A DNA stretch of 64,000 nucleotides from Ecdyonurus torrentis (taxonomy: Eukaryota; Arthropoda; Insecta; Ephemeroptera; Heptageniidae). The stretch covers positions 13,387,428-13,451,427 of the forward strand of contig OX439131.1 in the NCBI GenBank assembly GCA_949318235.1, given 5' to 3'. Shown in pieces: positions 14,511 to 24,200 of the stretch; position 1 is the first letter of the stretch; each line of letters opens with the position of its first letter. A model generated the notes under the pieces. The model made no database searches. It was not told where the DNA came from and saw only the letters and a program-made list of their open reading frames with translations. The position numbers and the translations under genes are program-made.

Positions 14511-14568
14511 CGTTTTCGAGTGCGTATGTAGAAACATACAGTGTCTGCACTCTTCTTCTGCTTACTGA
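14511..14568 (-). ncRNA. Diverged hammerhead-like hairpin in the short PLE derivative
   Basis: Here the central stem is perfect: GAGTGC pairs with GCACTC, and GTATGT pairs with ACATAC around TTCT. Relative to the 23.7-kb element, one U-A pair in the lower stem is G-C there, and one G-C pair in the upper stem is A-U there, so pairing is kept although bases differ. GAAA is retained, but the CTGATGA block reads CAGAAGA, so this copy would be expected to be inactive as a hammerhead. Confidence 0.45.
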
Positions 14569-14825
14569 CTCTTGCTCACGAGGCGCGCCGACCTCCGCAA
14601 CGGGGGGAGTGGCTCGTCCTCGTCAGGTGTTATTTTATTGTTTACATTTTCACCTGCACGATCACGTGGTACAGTTTTTTTACATGAATCTATAAGTGGA
14701 ATCCAAATAGGCGGCAAATCAAAACTAGGTTGACTGATTGTTTCATTATTTCTTCTTGACATTTCTATTGCTTCTAATATTTTTCTTTTTTTATAATGAC
14801 TTTCTCTTCCTATCACTTTTGTTTT
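14562..14825 (-). pseudogene. C-terminal fragment of a PLE endonuclease protein
   Basis: It encodes TKVIGRESHYKKRKILEAIE, then PPIWIPLIDS and the basic end LRRSARLVSKSQ followed by a stop. It is colinear with the tail of the 23.7-kb element, with scattered substitutions (for example SFDLPP for SFELPP). GIY-YIG catalytic residues and the RT are absent. The open frame continues upstream to 14972 only by reading through the inverted terminal arm, so the upstream 50 or so residues are not protein sequence of the element. Confidence 0.85.
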
Positions 14826-14967
14826 AAAAAACTGTGAATTGAGTCTTTTTATTAACTTATATATAAGTGACAATTTTTTATAGTGTTGTGTGTTATTTTT
14901 TATCGTCAAAACAAGCAGCGAGTGAAAGCCCAGGGTCTTATAGAAGGTAAGACTACAATGAATTTTT

Positions 14968-14970
<3 letters not shown>

Positions 14971-15013
<43 letters not shown>
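14971..15013. repeat. (TA)n flanking the short PLE on the right
   Basis: A TA run of about 43 bp starting at the right tip of the PLE derivative, directly after TTTTTATC. Confidence 0.95.
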
Positions 15014-15016
<3 letters not shown>

Positions 15017-15239
15017 AAAAAGAAGGACAAGAAATTCTACTGCATTTCTAAATGGCTAAAGATCAGAGAGGTAGAAACAAATGCGGGAAAAAAAGGGAAA
15101 AGGTTTATTAGTTACAATAACGTTTTGCAAGGTGTAAAGAGAAAAAGCTTTTTTCTCTGAAATCTGTATTCGGATCAAAGTCAAAGGTAGTTGCATTCAA
15201 CTTGCATTGATATCAAGTCTTAGGCTTCTTGCAAGAAGT

Positions 15240-15570
15240 GTGCCCTAATGTGTGAGAGTGGGTGTAATGGCCTGGGTGGAGTACAATGGTAGTTTTGGGC
15301 AGGCGGTGCTAAAAGTCGTGCCTGCATTGCGCTGCGATCGCTCCCTGCCCGGAGGCAGCCTGCGGCGTGCTATGGCTGGCGGAAAAAAAAAAAAAAAAAA
15401 AAAAAAAAGAGTAGGGACCATCAGTCTTGCTCGCCAGAACATTACCAACACTTGCAAGCGAGCAAGCAAGGCGAGAGAGCGGGTGTGCTAGAGAGAGAGA
15501 GAGAGAGAGAAGCAAGTAAGTAAGTAAAAGGTACTCTCTCTCTCTCTTGCTTCCTCGGCGATTCTTTCTC
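15240..15570. other. GC-richer island without a supported gene
   Basis: This stretch follows the short PLE and is clearly richer in G+C (CTGCGATCGC, GCCCGGAGGC, TGCGGCGTGC) with an A tract of about 25 in its middle. Overlapping open frames on both strands are all interrupted by the A tract, GA or CT runs. The right end has a potential hairpin between a GA run (15491-15511) with AGCAAG and a CT run with CTTGCT (15532-15552). It could be leader or promoter DNA of an unseen transcript. Confidence 0.3.
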
Positions 15571-16303
15571 ATTTACTACTTCAAACCCCAAGAGACATCA
15601 CACCAAACTTTTCTAAAAAACATTTCTCTTATTTTTTAAAACATAAATTTTCTTATAATTAGAATGTATTATATTTTAAAAATTAACTAAATTTGAATTT
15701 TTATATATATAAAAAAGTTGTTTGTGTAAAAATAATTGTTGCTTAGTTAAGTCTATATATTAAAAAATATAAAACTTTATATGTATAATAATCTGAGGGA
15801 GGATATTTTATTTTTCGTACAAGCAAAATCTTTTTAAAAATGTGTTGTCTCTACTATATTTTAAAAAGTAAGTACAGAAAATTTAAATATCCTACCCTTG
15901 GATAGGACGCTATGAAGTGTTTATAACAAATGCATTATGAATCGAAGATATTTATGTGCAGAGAAGCGTATGTTAGTAGCCTGCAAAATGATATTTCAAA
16001 AAAACTCCCAGCAGTATCAAGTGGTCTCTTGCGGGTCTGGATTAGATTGTATGTTGTTTGTTATCGTGAAGTCACACGCGTATGAAGAGGGGGGGAAAAG
16101 TGGGTCTCTTTTTATTTGCCCGCGAGCCTATACACACTTAAACACACACATATATACTTTCTTTCTGTCTGTCTTTCTTTCGTGCACCAAACCACCGCAT
16201 CACTGAGTCACCCACCCCATCCATCTATCCACCCACCATTTTCCGCACTCATGAACCCGGAAACTGAGTAAGTGACGGGGCTACCAACGTAACTTGGGGG
16301 TAA

Positions 16304-16304
<1 letters not shown>

Positions 16305-16386
<82 letters not shown>
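16305..16386 (+). repeat. (GA)n microsatellite
   Basis: A GA run of about 82 bp, separated by a 36-bp GC-richer stretch from a second GA run at 16423-16470. Confidence 0.96.
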
Positions 16387-16389
<3 letters not shown>

Positions 16390-16420
16390 TGTGAGAGACT
16401 ATTGCAAGGCGCGCAGTAAG

Positions 16421-16422
<2 letters not shown>

Positions 16423-16470
<48 letters not shown>
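16423..16470 (+). repeat. (GA)n microsatellite
   Basis: A GA run of about 48 bp, the partner of the run ending at 16386. Confidence 0.96.
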
Positions 16471-16473
<3 letters not shown>

Positions 16474-17884
16474 GGAGGGTGAAGAAGAAACAAAAAAGAG
16501 AGCAAAAGGTGCTCGCACGAGTAAACATCACATAAAGCGTGGTTACTTCGCTCTCTTTCTCTGCGGTCTACTAGAAAAGATGCCCTCACCTCACCCACTT
16601 CTAATATACACTATGTGATACTTACCACTCGTCTCACGAAGCACAAAACATCACCCGCTCAGATCAAATAATTGAAAAAGTTTTTACATTTATCCTCATT
16701 ATACATTTAAGTGAATCAAACATATATAATAAAAGCATCATCTGCTATCTTTTAAACACAAATGTTTGCAAAATAATAAATAATAATATAACCAATATAT
16801 TTTCATATTTTTTTTAACTAGTTTATTTGTGGTTGGCTAAATTCTCAGAGGAATTTTTGAACTGAAATGGAACAAATGATTGACATTTTTTATTTGCAAA
16901 CGTCAAGATATACAAGAGTAGATAGATTTTAGTTTGTTTTTTCATACATATCAATATAGTATTTTTTTTTTCGATTAGAATAAAGAAGATCAACTTTCAA
17001 AAAATTTCATATTTTTACATTACGAAAGAAATTAGTTACAGCATGTTTTCATTGATTGTTAAATGAATAGACTGAGCTTAATAGACGAAAGATTATTTAT
17101 TGGTTTGAAATAATTGTATTTCCTTTTTGCATACAATTATACAACTTAAAAACCAAAAGAACTGGTATAATTTTTAGGCTTACTAAAAAATAACCTTGTG
17201 GTTCGTAAAGAAAATTTTAAAATTTTAATTGAAAAGTAAGAGAAAATGGCTAGTTAAAATAATTGTAAGTTTTACCAAGCTCATGATTCATTTTATAAAT
17301 ATGAAAGCCTATGGGTATCTAAGAAGAGTATGAACCCCAGCTAAAACACCCTATTTTTAAAAAAATGTAAATATTTTTTAAAAGCTAATCCCATGGATAA
17401 AAAAATTCCCAAAGGTTTGGAGAGGAAAAAAAAAACATAATTACTTTTAGACCATAATTTTGTATTAAGACCAGTAAAAAGGAAGAAATATTTTCATTAC
17501 AAGAAGTTTTATTGGAATTGAGATTTTAACGCCTTTGGTTTATAAGCAATGTTTTTTAGTTTTCCAGGTAAAATTTCCCTAGAGAGAATCAGTGTTGAAA
17601 ATATTTTCAAAAGTTTTAATTTAATTCGTATATGAATGTTGTAACTCATAATATTTTAATGGTCTTTTATTTACACGGTAAAAAAATATATCAAGGGACT
17701 TTAAAAAAAAGTAAAATAAAATTTTATGCGTGTCTAGAGTACTTTGATTAATTGATAAATAAAATGTTTAGAATTGTGGCATAAAGATGAAGGAGGGTAG
17801 GATAAAAAAAAAAAAAAAAAAGATTGTAAAACTAACAAGTTAATAAAACAATTCACACAAAAGATCTCAGTTTCAGTTTAGTAG

Positions 17885-18135
17885 TTGAAAACAAACAGCT
17901 CTTTCGTGCTAATGAAATGTTCTTTGTGTTTTGCGAGTGAGATTCACCACGGTTCTGTGGCCAGTGCTAAACGTTTCAACCCGTTGTTAACCTGGGGTAG
18001 ACCAAGTAAGGGGTTCCTCCTGCTTGCCTGCCTGCTTGCCTACCAGCGAGTTTTGCCTACTTGTATTTACCAAAGCAAGCATGGCACGGCACCACGGAAC
18101 ACTAGCTAACGTTGCGGTTCCCCGTGCAAAATCTC
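17885..18135 (+). other. GC-richer segment with weak splice-donor-like site
   Basis: A 74-codon open frame from 17885 has a donor-like CAA|GTAAGG at about 18003, after CTGGGGTAGACC. The remaining part is a CTGCCTGCTTGCC repeat. The peptide resembles nothing I recognise. An untranslated first exon is possible, but support is weak. Confidence 0.2.
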
Positions 18136-18361
18136 ATTTCTCAAGACTAAATTTCCCTTGAGACTAAGCAGCAAAATAATAATAAAATTTTTGTAACCTC
18201 CCGAAAAAAAAAAAAAAAAAAAAAAAGCTTTAATGCCCTTTTTTTTTTTTTTCATTGTAAATTCGTTGATCTTTTGTAAGTAAATTTAGTTTCAAAATTC
18301 CCTGACGTATAAAATGTTCATCTAGTTGAATTTAAAAATATTAAAAATATGCTTTGTGAAC

Positions 18362-18364
<3 letters not shown>

Positions 18365-18439
<75 letters not shown>
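18365..18439 (+). repeat. (GA)n microsatellite
   Basis: About 75 bp of GA with one GGA interruption near 18399. Confidence 0.96.
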
Positions 18440-18444
<5 letters not shown>

Positions 18445-18942
18445 GTTTTGTAATAAAAAAGTGATGAACAAAGCAGTTGTAATTAAGTTTGAAAACGATC
18501 GATATCTATCTTCTCTTTCTCTTTCATTCTCTGCATCATGCATTGTTATTGGGACCTACAGACACACTTTATCTACCCTTTATTAACGATTAACTGTATA
18601 AAATATTTTTTAAATTTGTTATAAAAAAATTATACTACCCAAAAAAACGTATTTTTTTAATGAATTGCCAACAAAAATAAAATTTTTGTTACACATAGGC
18701 TTCTTTATATATTAGGCAGTGAAGTTAGTATATATAAGATAAATATTAGTATTATTATTTGCTATACTTAATGGAATGGAAGTTCACATTTCTCTCTTTC
18801 TTCCCCTCTTCTTTATTTTATTCTATTCCATCACATTATCGAAATAAAAGTCGCAATTTTTTCATTCCATTAAACAAATTTAAACGTTTGATATATAAAA
18901 AGTCAACAATAATAAAATCGACTTTGAAGCTCATATAAAAAC

Positions 18943-18947
<5 letters not shown>

Positions 18948-18998
<51 letters not shown>
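18948..18998. repeat. (TA)n microsatellite
   Basis: A TA run of about 50 bp. Confidence 0.95.
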
Positions 18999-19005
<7 letters not shown>

Positions 19006-19505
19006 AAATAATTTTTCTGTGTTAAAATCAAATTTGAATTTACACAATTGTGAAATTTGATGTTATCATAATATGAATGTACAAACTGTATAAATGAGGA
19101 AATCCAATATTGTTGACAATGTAAAAGCTATTTTATACTTTCGTGAATCATTTTTAAATTAAAATAATAATACTGATTAATCTTATTTGTTAAAATTCGA
19201 TTTCCTGAATGTAATAAGTTCTACTAACTTTTGTTATTATATTATATTTTATAGTATTATATTTAAACATTAAGGTTTAACTTTATAGAGAATGATATAT
19301 ATAATATGAACCATAAGTAACGACGTTCTTTTTTCTTTTTTTAGTGTTCACTTATCATCACTTTCTTCCTGCTTGCTAGAGAGATTACCCCATGTTTTGT
19401 CCAGCTACCGTGCTTGGAATAAGAGAAAAAGAAAGAAAAAGAAGGGAAGAAAAAAAAAAAAAAAAAAGCATCGAAAGAAAGAAGATTTATTGCGGGTGCA
19501 AGTGG

Positions 19506-19509
<4 letters not shown>

Positions 19510-19587
<78 letters not shown>
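19510..19587 (+). repeat. (CT)n microsatellite
   Basis: A CT run of about 78 bp. Just upstream (19420-19468) is a purine-only AAAG/A-tract run, so a homopurine and a homopyrimidine stretch lie within 100 bp. Confidence 0.96.
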
Positions 19588-19590
<3 letters not shown>

Positions 19591-20510
19591 TATTTACCCT
19601 CATTCAAACATTGAAGCTTGCATGCAAACAGAAGCACGTCTTAAATTTTTACACCCATTTTTATACCATGTTATATAGCATATATATAGTTCACAAACTA
19701 TACGTAATAATATAAATGATATTTTTTTTCTCAATGATGTCCATGTGCGGTTAAGATTGAAATTAAGAACAAATGTGTAGTAGATTGGATTTGTAGTAGC
19801 ACACATGTTACACCATGTTATTTCACACCTCGGTGGATTTGTACCGCAGTCTAACTGATTAAATTGCAGTCACCATGTGCGAAAGTGCATATTATAACTA
19901 TATCAACTAATATATATGATTATCGTACTTATATCCTATTGCAGATATAATAAATCACATTGAAATATTTTGGTTATTATAGAGTCAGTGTTAACAAATA
20001 GGCAGGATTTTGAGAGACAATATAGAGTATATGGATCTTTTACTATATTATATATCAAGCAATATTTCATTTTTCATGTTGTCAAAAAATTTGGAGGAAG
20101 AGATTTGATAGAAATAAGATTGCTACTCTATCGAGACAAATAAATATATCATATTTCTTATTCAAATTTATTTTTTTTGTGATTCTATCCAATTGTAAAA
20201 GACTCAATATGACAAATAATAATGTTTTCAAGAATACTTCTCCACCTTCATTTTTTTTTTATTTGCTATGACAATATCACAAATTTTATATTCTGGAAAG
20301 AATGAATAAGTAATTTGAGTAGATATCTCGTTATTATTTTCCTTTTTTATTATGTTATTTTATAGATGTAAAAAAATTCTGAATAAAACATTTTTAAATA
20401 TACATATTTGCTATACTTAATATAAAAATATTCCTTTTTAGGACTATATACTTAAAATATAATTGTGCTCGAAAAAATCACTACTAATAACAGGTACATA
20501 CATTAATCCT

Positions 20511-20733
20511 GCACGGAAAAAAATAAATACATAATAGTTATGCTATATAGCTCATTTCCAGTGTAATTTGTTCAATACAGCATAATTTATGCTATACTGT
20601 GAATTTACTATGTTATAATAGCATAAATATTTTGTCATACAGCATAATTATGTGTTGTTCTTAATTAATATCATTTATGCTATAATAACATAAACGGAGG
20701 ATAAATTACTTAATTTCTTCTTTCCATGTGTAA
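20511..20733 (+). mobile_element. MITE family copy A (AT-rich, AGCATAA palindromes)
   Basis: It starts GCACGGAAAAAAATAAATAC and ends TTCTTTCCATGTG, giving imperfect terminal inverted repeats of the type CACGGAAA...TTTCCGTG. The interior is filled with AGCATAA and TTATGCT palindromes. It aligns along its whole length with 60133-60350 on the same strand. It has no coding frame. Confidence 0.7.
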
Positions 20734-20795
20734 ATTGCAATAGGTTAAAATTAATCTGAAACAGGTATTAATATACTGTAATGTTACCCAATCTA

Positions 20796-20840
20796 GGCTG
20801 AGAATCTGTGGCGATGTGGGCTATAGAAAGCCCCGCAGCC
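20796..20840 (+). other. GC-rich hairpin in AT-rich surroundings
   Basis: GGCTG pairs with CAGCC as outer stem, and GGGCT pairs with AGCCC as inner stem around ATAGAA. The unpaired part between them is mainly on the left. It could be the end of a SINE or another structured repeat. Only one copy is seen here. Confidence 0.4.
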
Positions 20841-22280
20841 AAAAATTAATCCTTTGTACACAACCAACCAACTCAATCTACTTGAATTACAACTTTATGA
20901 CTACTTTTGTATGTTACACCTAAATTAGGTATTTTTATTATAATCCTGTTTATCTATACAACTTACAGGATTTCTGTACCTACAATAAGTATTAATTTGT
21001 GTGTGTATGATGTTGTTTACATTATTGCTATAGTAACAAAATTATTAACGTGTTTTTTCAAACTATAAAAAATCTTAACTCTTCATTTTCATAATTTAAA
21101 TTTTGTAATTAAAAATATGTTTACTGGCAACATTTTAGTAATTTAATAATTTTATTTTGTCCAACTTTCAACACTTCTAAAAATACTGTCAAAAATCTCT
21201 TATACTACAAGTTTAATGATAGATTTTTAACTCTTAATAATCTTAAAGTAAAAAGTCAACTTTTAATCCCGAGATTACAAAACTAATTTAATAAACATAT
21301 TTTTTATAACCAATATTTTATTCGTAAACCTGTTACCTTGCCCCAAAAATGTGCCCAATCATACTTAAAAACCAGAAAGTAATCTTCATTTAAAATAGAC
21401 AAAGTATACGCACAAGTTTTTATTATTTTTTTTTAAGAATTTTTGGAAAGGCATTGTTGTTATTAATCATCGTTTTTGGGGTTACTGATTATAAAATTAT
21501 CAGAGTAATTTTCATAATTTTTTTTGGTGTTTTACGTAAGATCATAAATATATAAATAAATATGTAAAAAATAAATAAAAGTCCCTCTGTTCTCGGTTTT
21601 ACGAAATACCTAAATTAAAATTAGTTAAATATTTGTAAAAGTTTGTTTAACTCAAGACTTCAATTTTATAGTTAAAATTAAAAAATATTATAAAAAAGGG
21701 AGTAATGTTTGATAAACTGCATGTCACAAAGAATCGCTAATATTATTTGTTAATGTGTCGTTGTTCAAAAAATACTAAACATATGTAACGTAATTTTTAT
21801 TATTAATAATATTTTTTTTTGCTGCTTAAAAAAATTAATAGTTCAGCTAAAAAAAAATTCAATTACACTTATTTAAGTTACTTTCAGGCTTGAATGCACA
21901 GTGAAAAATGTTACATTTTAATTTTAATATTATAAAGCTAGAAGATTAATCACGAATGATAAAGTTAATGTAATTAAACACCAGAAATGCATTTGAGAGA
22001 AGTGAGCGGTCAAATTGAACACAAATTATTCTTTCCTTGGTGAGTAAAAATTATCTTTTCTTCTCTTGCTTGGTAATCATTAACTGCAGCGTCTTAATTA
22101 AACGCCACATCTGGAAAAGCGTAAGGCACAGCGTGTAGAAAGTGATCTCAATTATATATATAAAATTTTAAGTTCAAACTTTATGTTGTATAAAGTTTTA
22201 ATTTAGTTTTCCCAAGATTATATATATTATATACGATGATGATAATAATATATTTTGTAGCTTTATTGTTTTTTTTAACT

Positions 22281-22288
22281 TTCTCTCT

Positions 22289-22319
<31 letters not shown>

Positions 22320-22320
22320 T
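22281..22320 (+). repeat. (CT)n-like microsatellite
   Basis: CT-rich run with TTTC interruptions. Confidence 0.85.
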
Positions 22321-22725
22321 TTAAAGAGTAAAACTACCGGATGCTCCTTTTGTCGTAGAGATATGGTCATTAGGAAATGTCGAAGTTGTTAAATGTTATT
22401 GAGAGTGTGGTTCAGTTGGAGCAAAGCCAGCGGAGGTCAGCTCTCTATATTTACTCAGCTAATGTCAAGCCAAAAAACGACAAAAATATTGCGAATTATT
22501 ACCAAGATTCTCCTGTGATTACACCAAATATATTATATATACCAAAACTATATAGTAATAATAATTTTACTTTTATTAAAAGTCTTTATTGTTGTAGACT
22601 ACGGTTATTGTAATTTATCCTGTGCTATAAACAAATAGTCATTATTTAGTCAGTTTTGTTTTTTCAATATATTTATGAAAGTTTTGTTATCTAATTTATA
22701 CAAGATTCAAATTTCTAAAGGATTT

Positions 22726-23486
22726 TATCCTGTAAGTTATGCAGAATATTGGACTTTATATTTGATTTTACTAAGGTAACATTTCAAATTCTAACGCAGA
22801 TCACAATATAAGAAATGATTTTTGTGTGAACCAACCAAAGAGAAAAATATACCAGCTGTTCGACAATGTGTCATTTTCATTGTCTTTAAGCCCGTAGACA
22901 AATTTAGACATCACACAAAACTTTCTTACACGCATAAATTCTTTATTTTACCCTATTTAAACTATAAAAAAATATTCATGTTTGTCACAATACGCAATAC
23001 ATTTAACTAGAATTAAAAAGTTAATTTCAACATTACAAGAATTTCTATACGCTCTTACATTAGAACCATATATATATATATATTTGAGGTGCTTTGTTTC
23101 GTTATTATGTATTTTAATTCAATTGACTGTTATCCTGGAGGTTATGCAATTAGTCGGACTTTTTTTTTTTTTTTTTTTTTTTTAAGTAAGTTATATTACG
23201 TATCACAATGAATAAATACTAGTTTTGTAATATGAAATGGTTTTCTTTCGATATTTATCGTTTAAACTTCATTTCAATGCTATTTGTTGTTATCCTAAAA
23301 GTTATGCAAATAGTTGGACACATTTTAAATTTATTTTATTGCTACAATAAATAACAATGTAGTATATTATTTTATAATCAAAATAACGCTTTAGGTTGGC
23401 CTTAAATAAAATATTAACTTTTAAAATAGTATTACTTGTGTTATTTAGTGATGAGAGTTTTCCTGTAGGCAAATAGTTGAGCACAA
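22726..23486 (+). repeat. Degenerate repeated motif (TATCCTG...GTTATGCAAATAG...GGACAC)
   Basis: Related copies occur at 22726-22758, about 22888-22914 (CCCGTAGACAAATTTAGACATC), 23131-23160, 23291-23324 and 23459-23486. Several lie about 160-170 bp apart with AT-rich, poorly alignable sequence between them. A further copy lies at 13997-14030. The shared core is TATCCTGNARGTTATGCA then AATAGTYGGACACA. It could be a decayed tandem repeat or satellite, or ends of old transposons. Confidence 0.45.
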
Positions 23487-23696
23487 AAACCAATGAATGT
23501 TCTGAAACATCATAGTATGATGTTTTGTATCTAAATGTAATATTATTACTTAAATCAGTTTCAAATTAAACAAATAATAATTTCAACGTATTAGTTTGAT
23601 ATAAATTATAGGATTCTCATATATTTGTTTTTATGAAGTATTTACGATACCAGATACTCTATAACAATTTGGTATACAAAAACTTTTCCTGGTGAA

Positions 23697-23716
23697 TATA
23701 ATATATATATATATAT
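23697..23716. repeat. Short (TA)n at the left end of the large PLE
   Basis: About 20 bp of TA abutting the left tip of the element. The right tip abuts a much longer run. Confidence 0.9.
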
Positions 23717-23933
23717 GTTTGAAAATTTGAATATCGAGCGAGGTGACATGATGATAAAAATTTCATTTTTGTCTTACCTTCTGTAAAACAACTGGGCTTT
23801 CACTCGCTGCTTAATTTGATGATAAAAATAACACACAACACCAAAACTTGTCACTATATAAATTAATAAAATACTCAATTCACAGTTTTTAAAAATCTAT
23901 ATACATAGCTATGTTATATTCACACACAATTGT

Positions 23934-23996
23934 AACGTTTTCGAGGGCGTATATAAAACTATATACTTGTCTGCCTCTCTTCATCAGCTTACTGAC
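23934..23996 (-). ncRNA. Hammerhead-like structured RNA at the PLE stop codon (main copy)
   Basis: This sequence is identical to the hairpin in the inverted arm at 25952-26017 and lies in the same place relative to the stop codon. The CTGATGA block, bulged central stem and GAAA block are all present. Because the two arms arose together, this copy adds no independent structural evidence. Confidence 0.48.
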
Positions 23997-24189
23997 TCTT
24001 GCTCACGAGGCGAGCCGACCTCCGCAATGGGGGGTGTGGCTCGTTCTCGTCAGGTGGTTTATTATTATTTACATTTTCACCTGTACGGTCACGTGGTACA
24101 CTTTTCTTAAAAGAATCTATGAGTGGAATCCAAATAGGTGGTAATTCAAAACTGGGCTGACTGATTGTTTCATTTTTTCTTCTTGCCAT
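23989..24189 (-). pseudogene. Out-of-frame C-terminal tail of the PLE polyprotein
   Basis: This is the continuation of the 24201-25511 frame after the 14-bp insertion. It encodes MARRKNETISQPS at its start, then PPIWIPLIDS, a basic LRRSARLVSKSQ end and a stop. The same tail is in frame with the endonuclease in the inverted arm at 25755-25958, which shows the ancestral reading. The start shown is only the first methionine in this frame, not a real initiation site. Confidence 0.85.
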
Positions 24190-24200
24190 TTCTATTGATT

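Larger units (their letters stand above)
14284..14972 (-). mobile_element. Short non-autonomous PLE derivative with inverted terminal arms
   Basis: From its 5' (right) side it consists of an inverted terminal arm (about 14825-14970), the last part of the PLE endonuclease frame, the 3' untranslated region, and the terminal arm in normal orientation (about 14319-14463). The left end carries an extra stretch of about 35 bp (14284-14318) found at the same place in the 23.7-kb element. The arm joins the coding part within an A-rich microhomology (TTTTAAAACAAAAG, about 14820-14830). It diverges at many sites from the 23.7-kb element, so it is a separate and older insertion or a different subfamily. 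It lies inside (TA)n on both sides. Confidence 0.85.
16040..16620. other. GC-moderate region with paired GA runs, no supported gene
   Basis: The non-repeat parts (16040-16300 and 16480-16620) are more complex than the AT-rich background and contain CCACCC-type stretches. Open frames here are dominated by GA/CT translation. I see no splice-bounded exon. Confidence 0.3.
18440..22600. other. AT-rich DNA with one MITE, no gene
   Basis: It holds TA and CT runs, the MITE at 20511 and the GC-rich hairpin at 20796. A short inverted pair TAATGGAATGGAA / TTCATTCCATTA lies at about 18769-18873. The rest shows no coding or repeat structure by eye. Confidence 0.55.

Noticed and set aside
14216..14695. 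159-residue plus-strand frame across the short PLE
   Set aside because: It reads through the (TA)n and antisense to the endonuclease tail. The true coding direction, shown by the conserved LRRSARLVSKSQ end, is minus.
23911..24144. 77-residue frame antisense to the PLE tail, repeated at 25803-26036 on the other strand
   Set aside because: The two are identical only because the arms are inverted copies. The protein-like strand is the opposite one.
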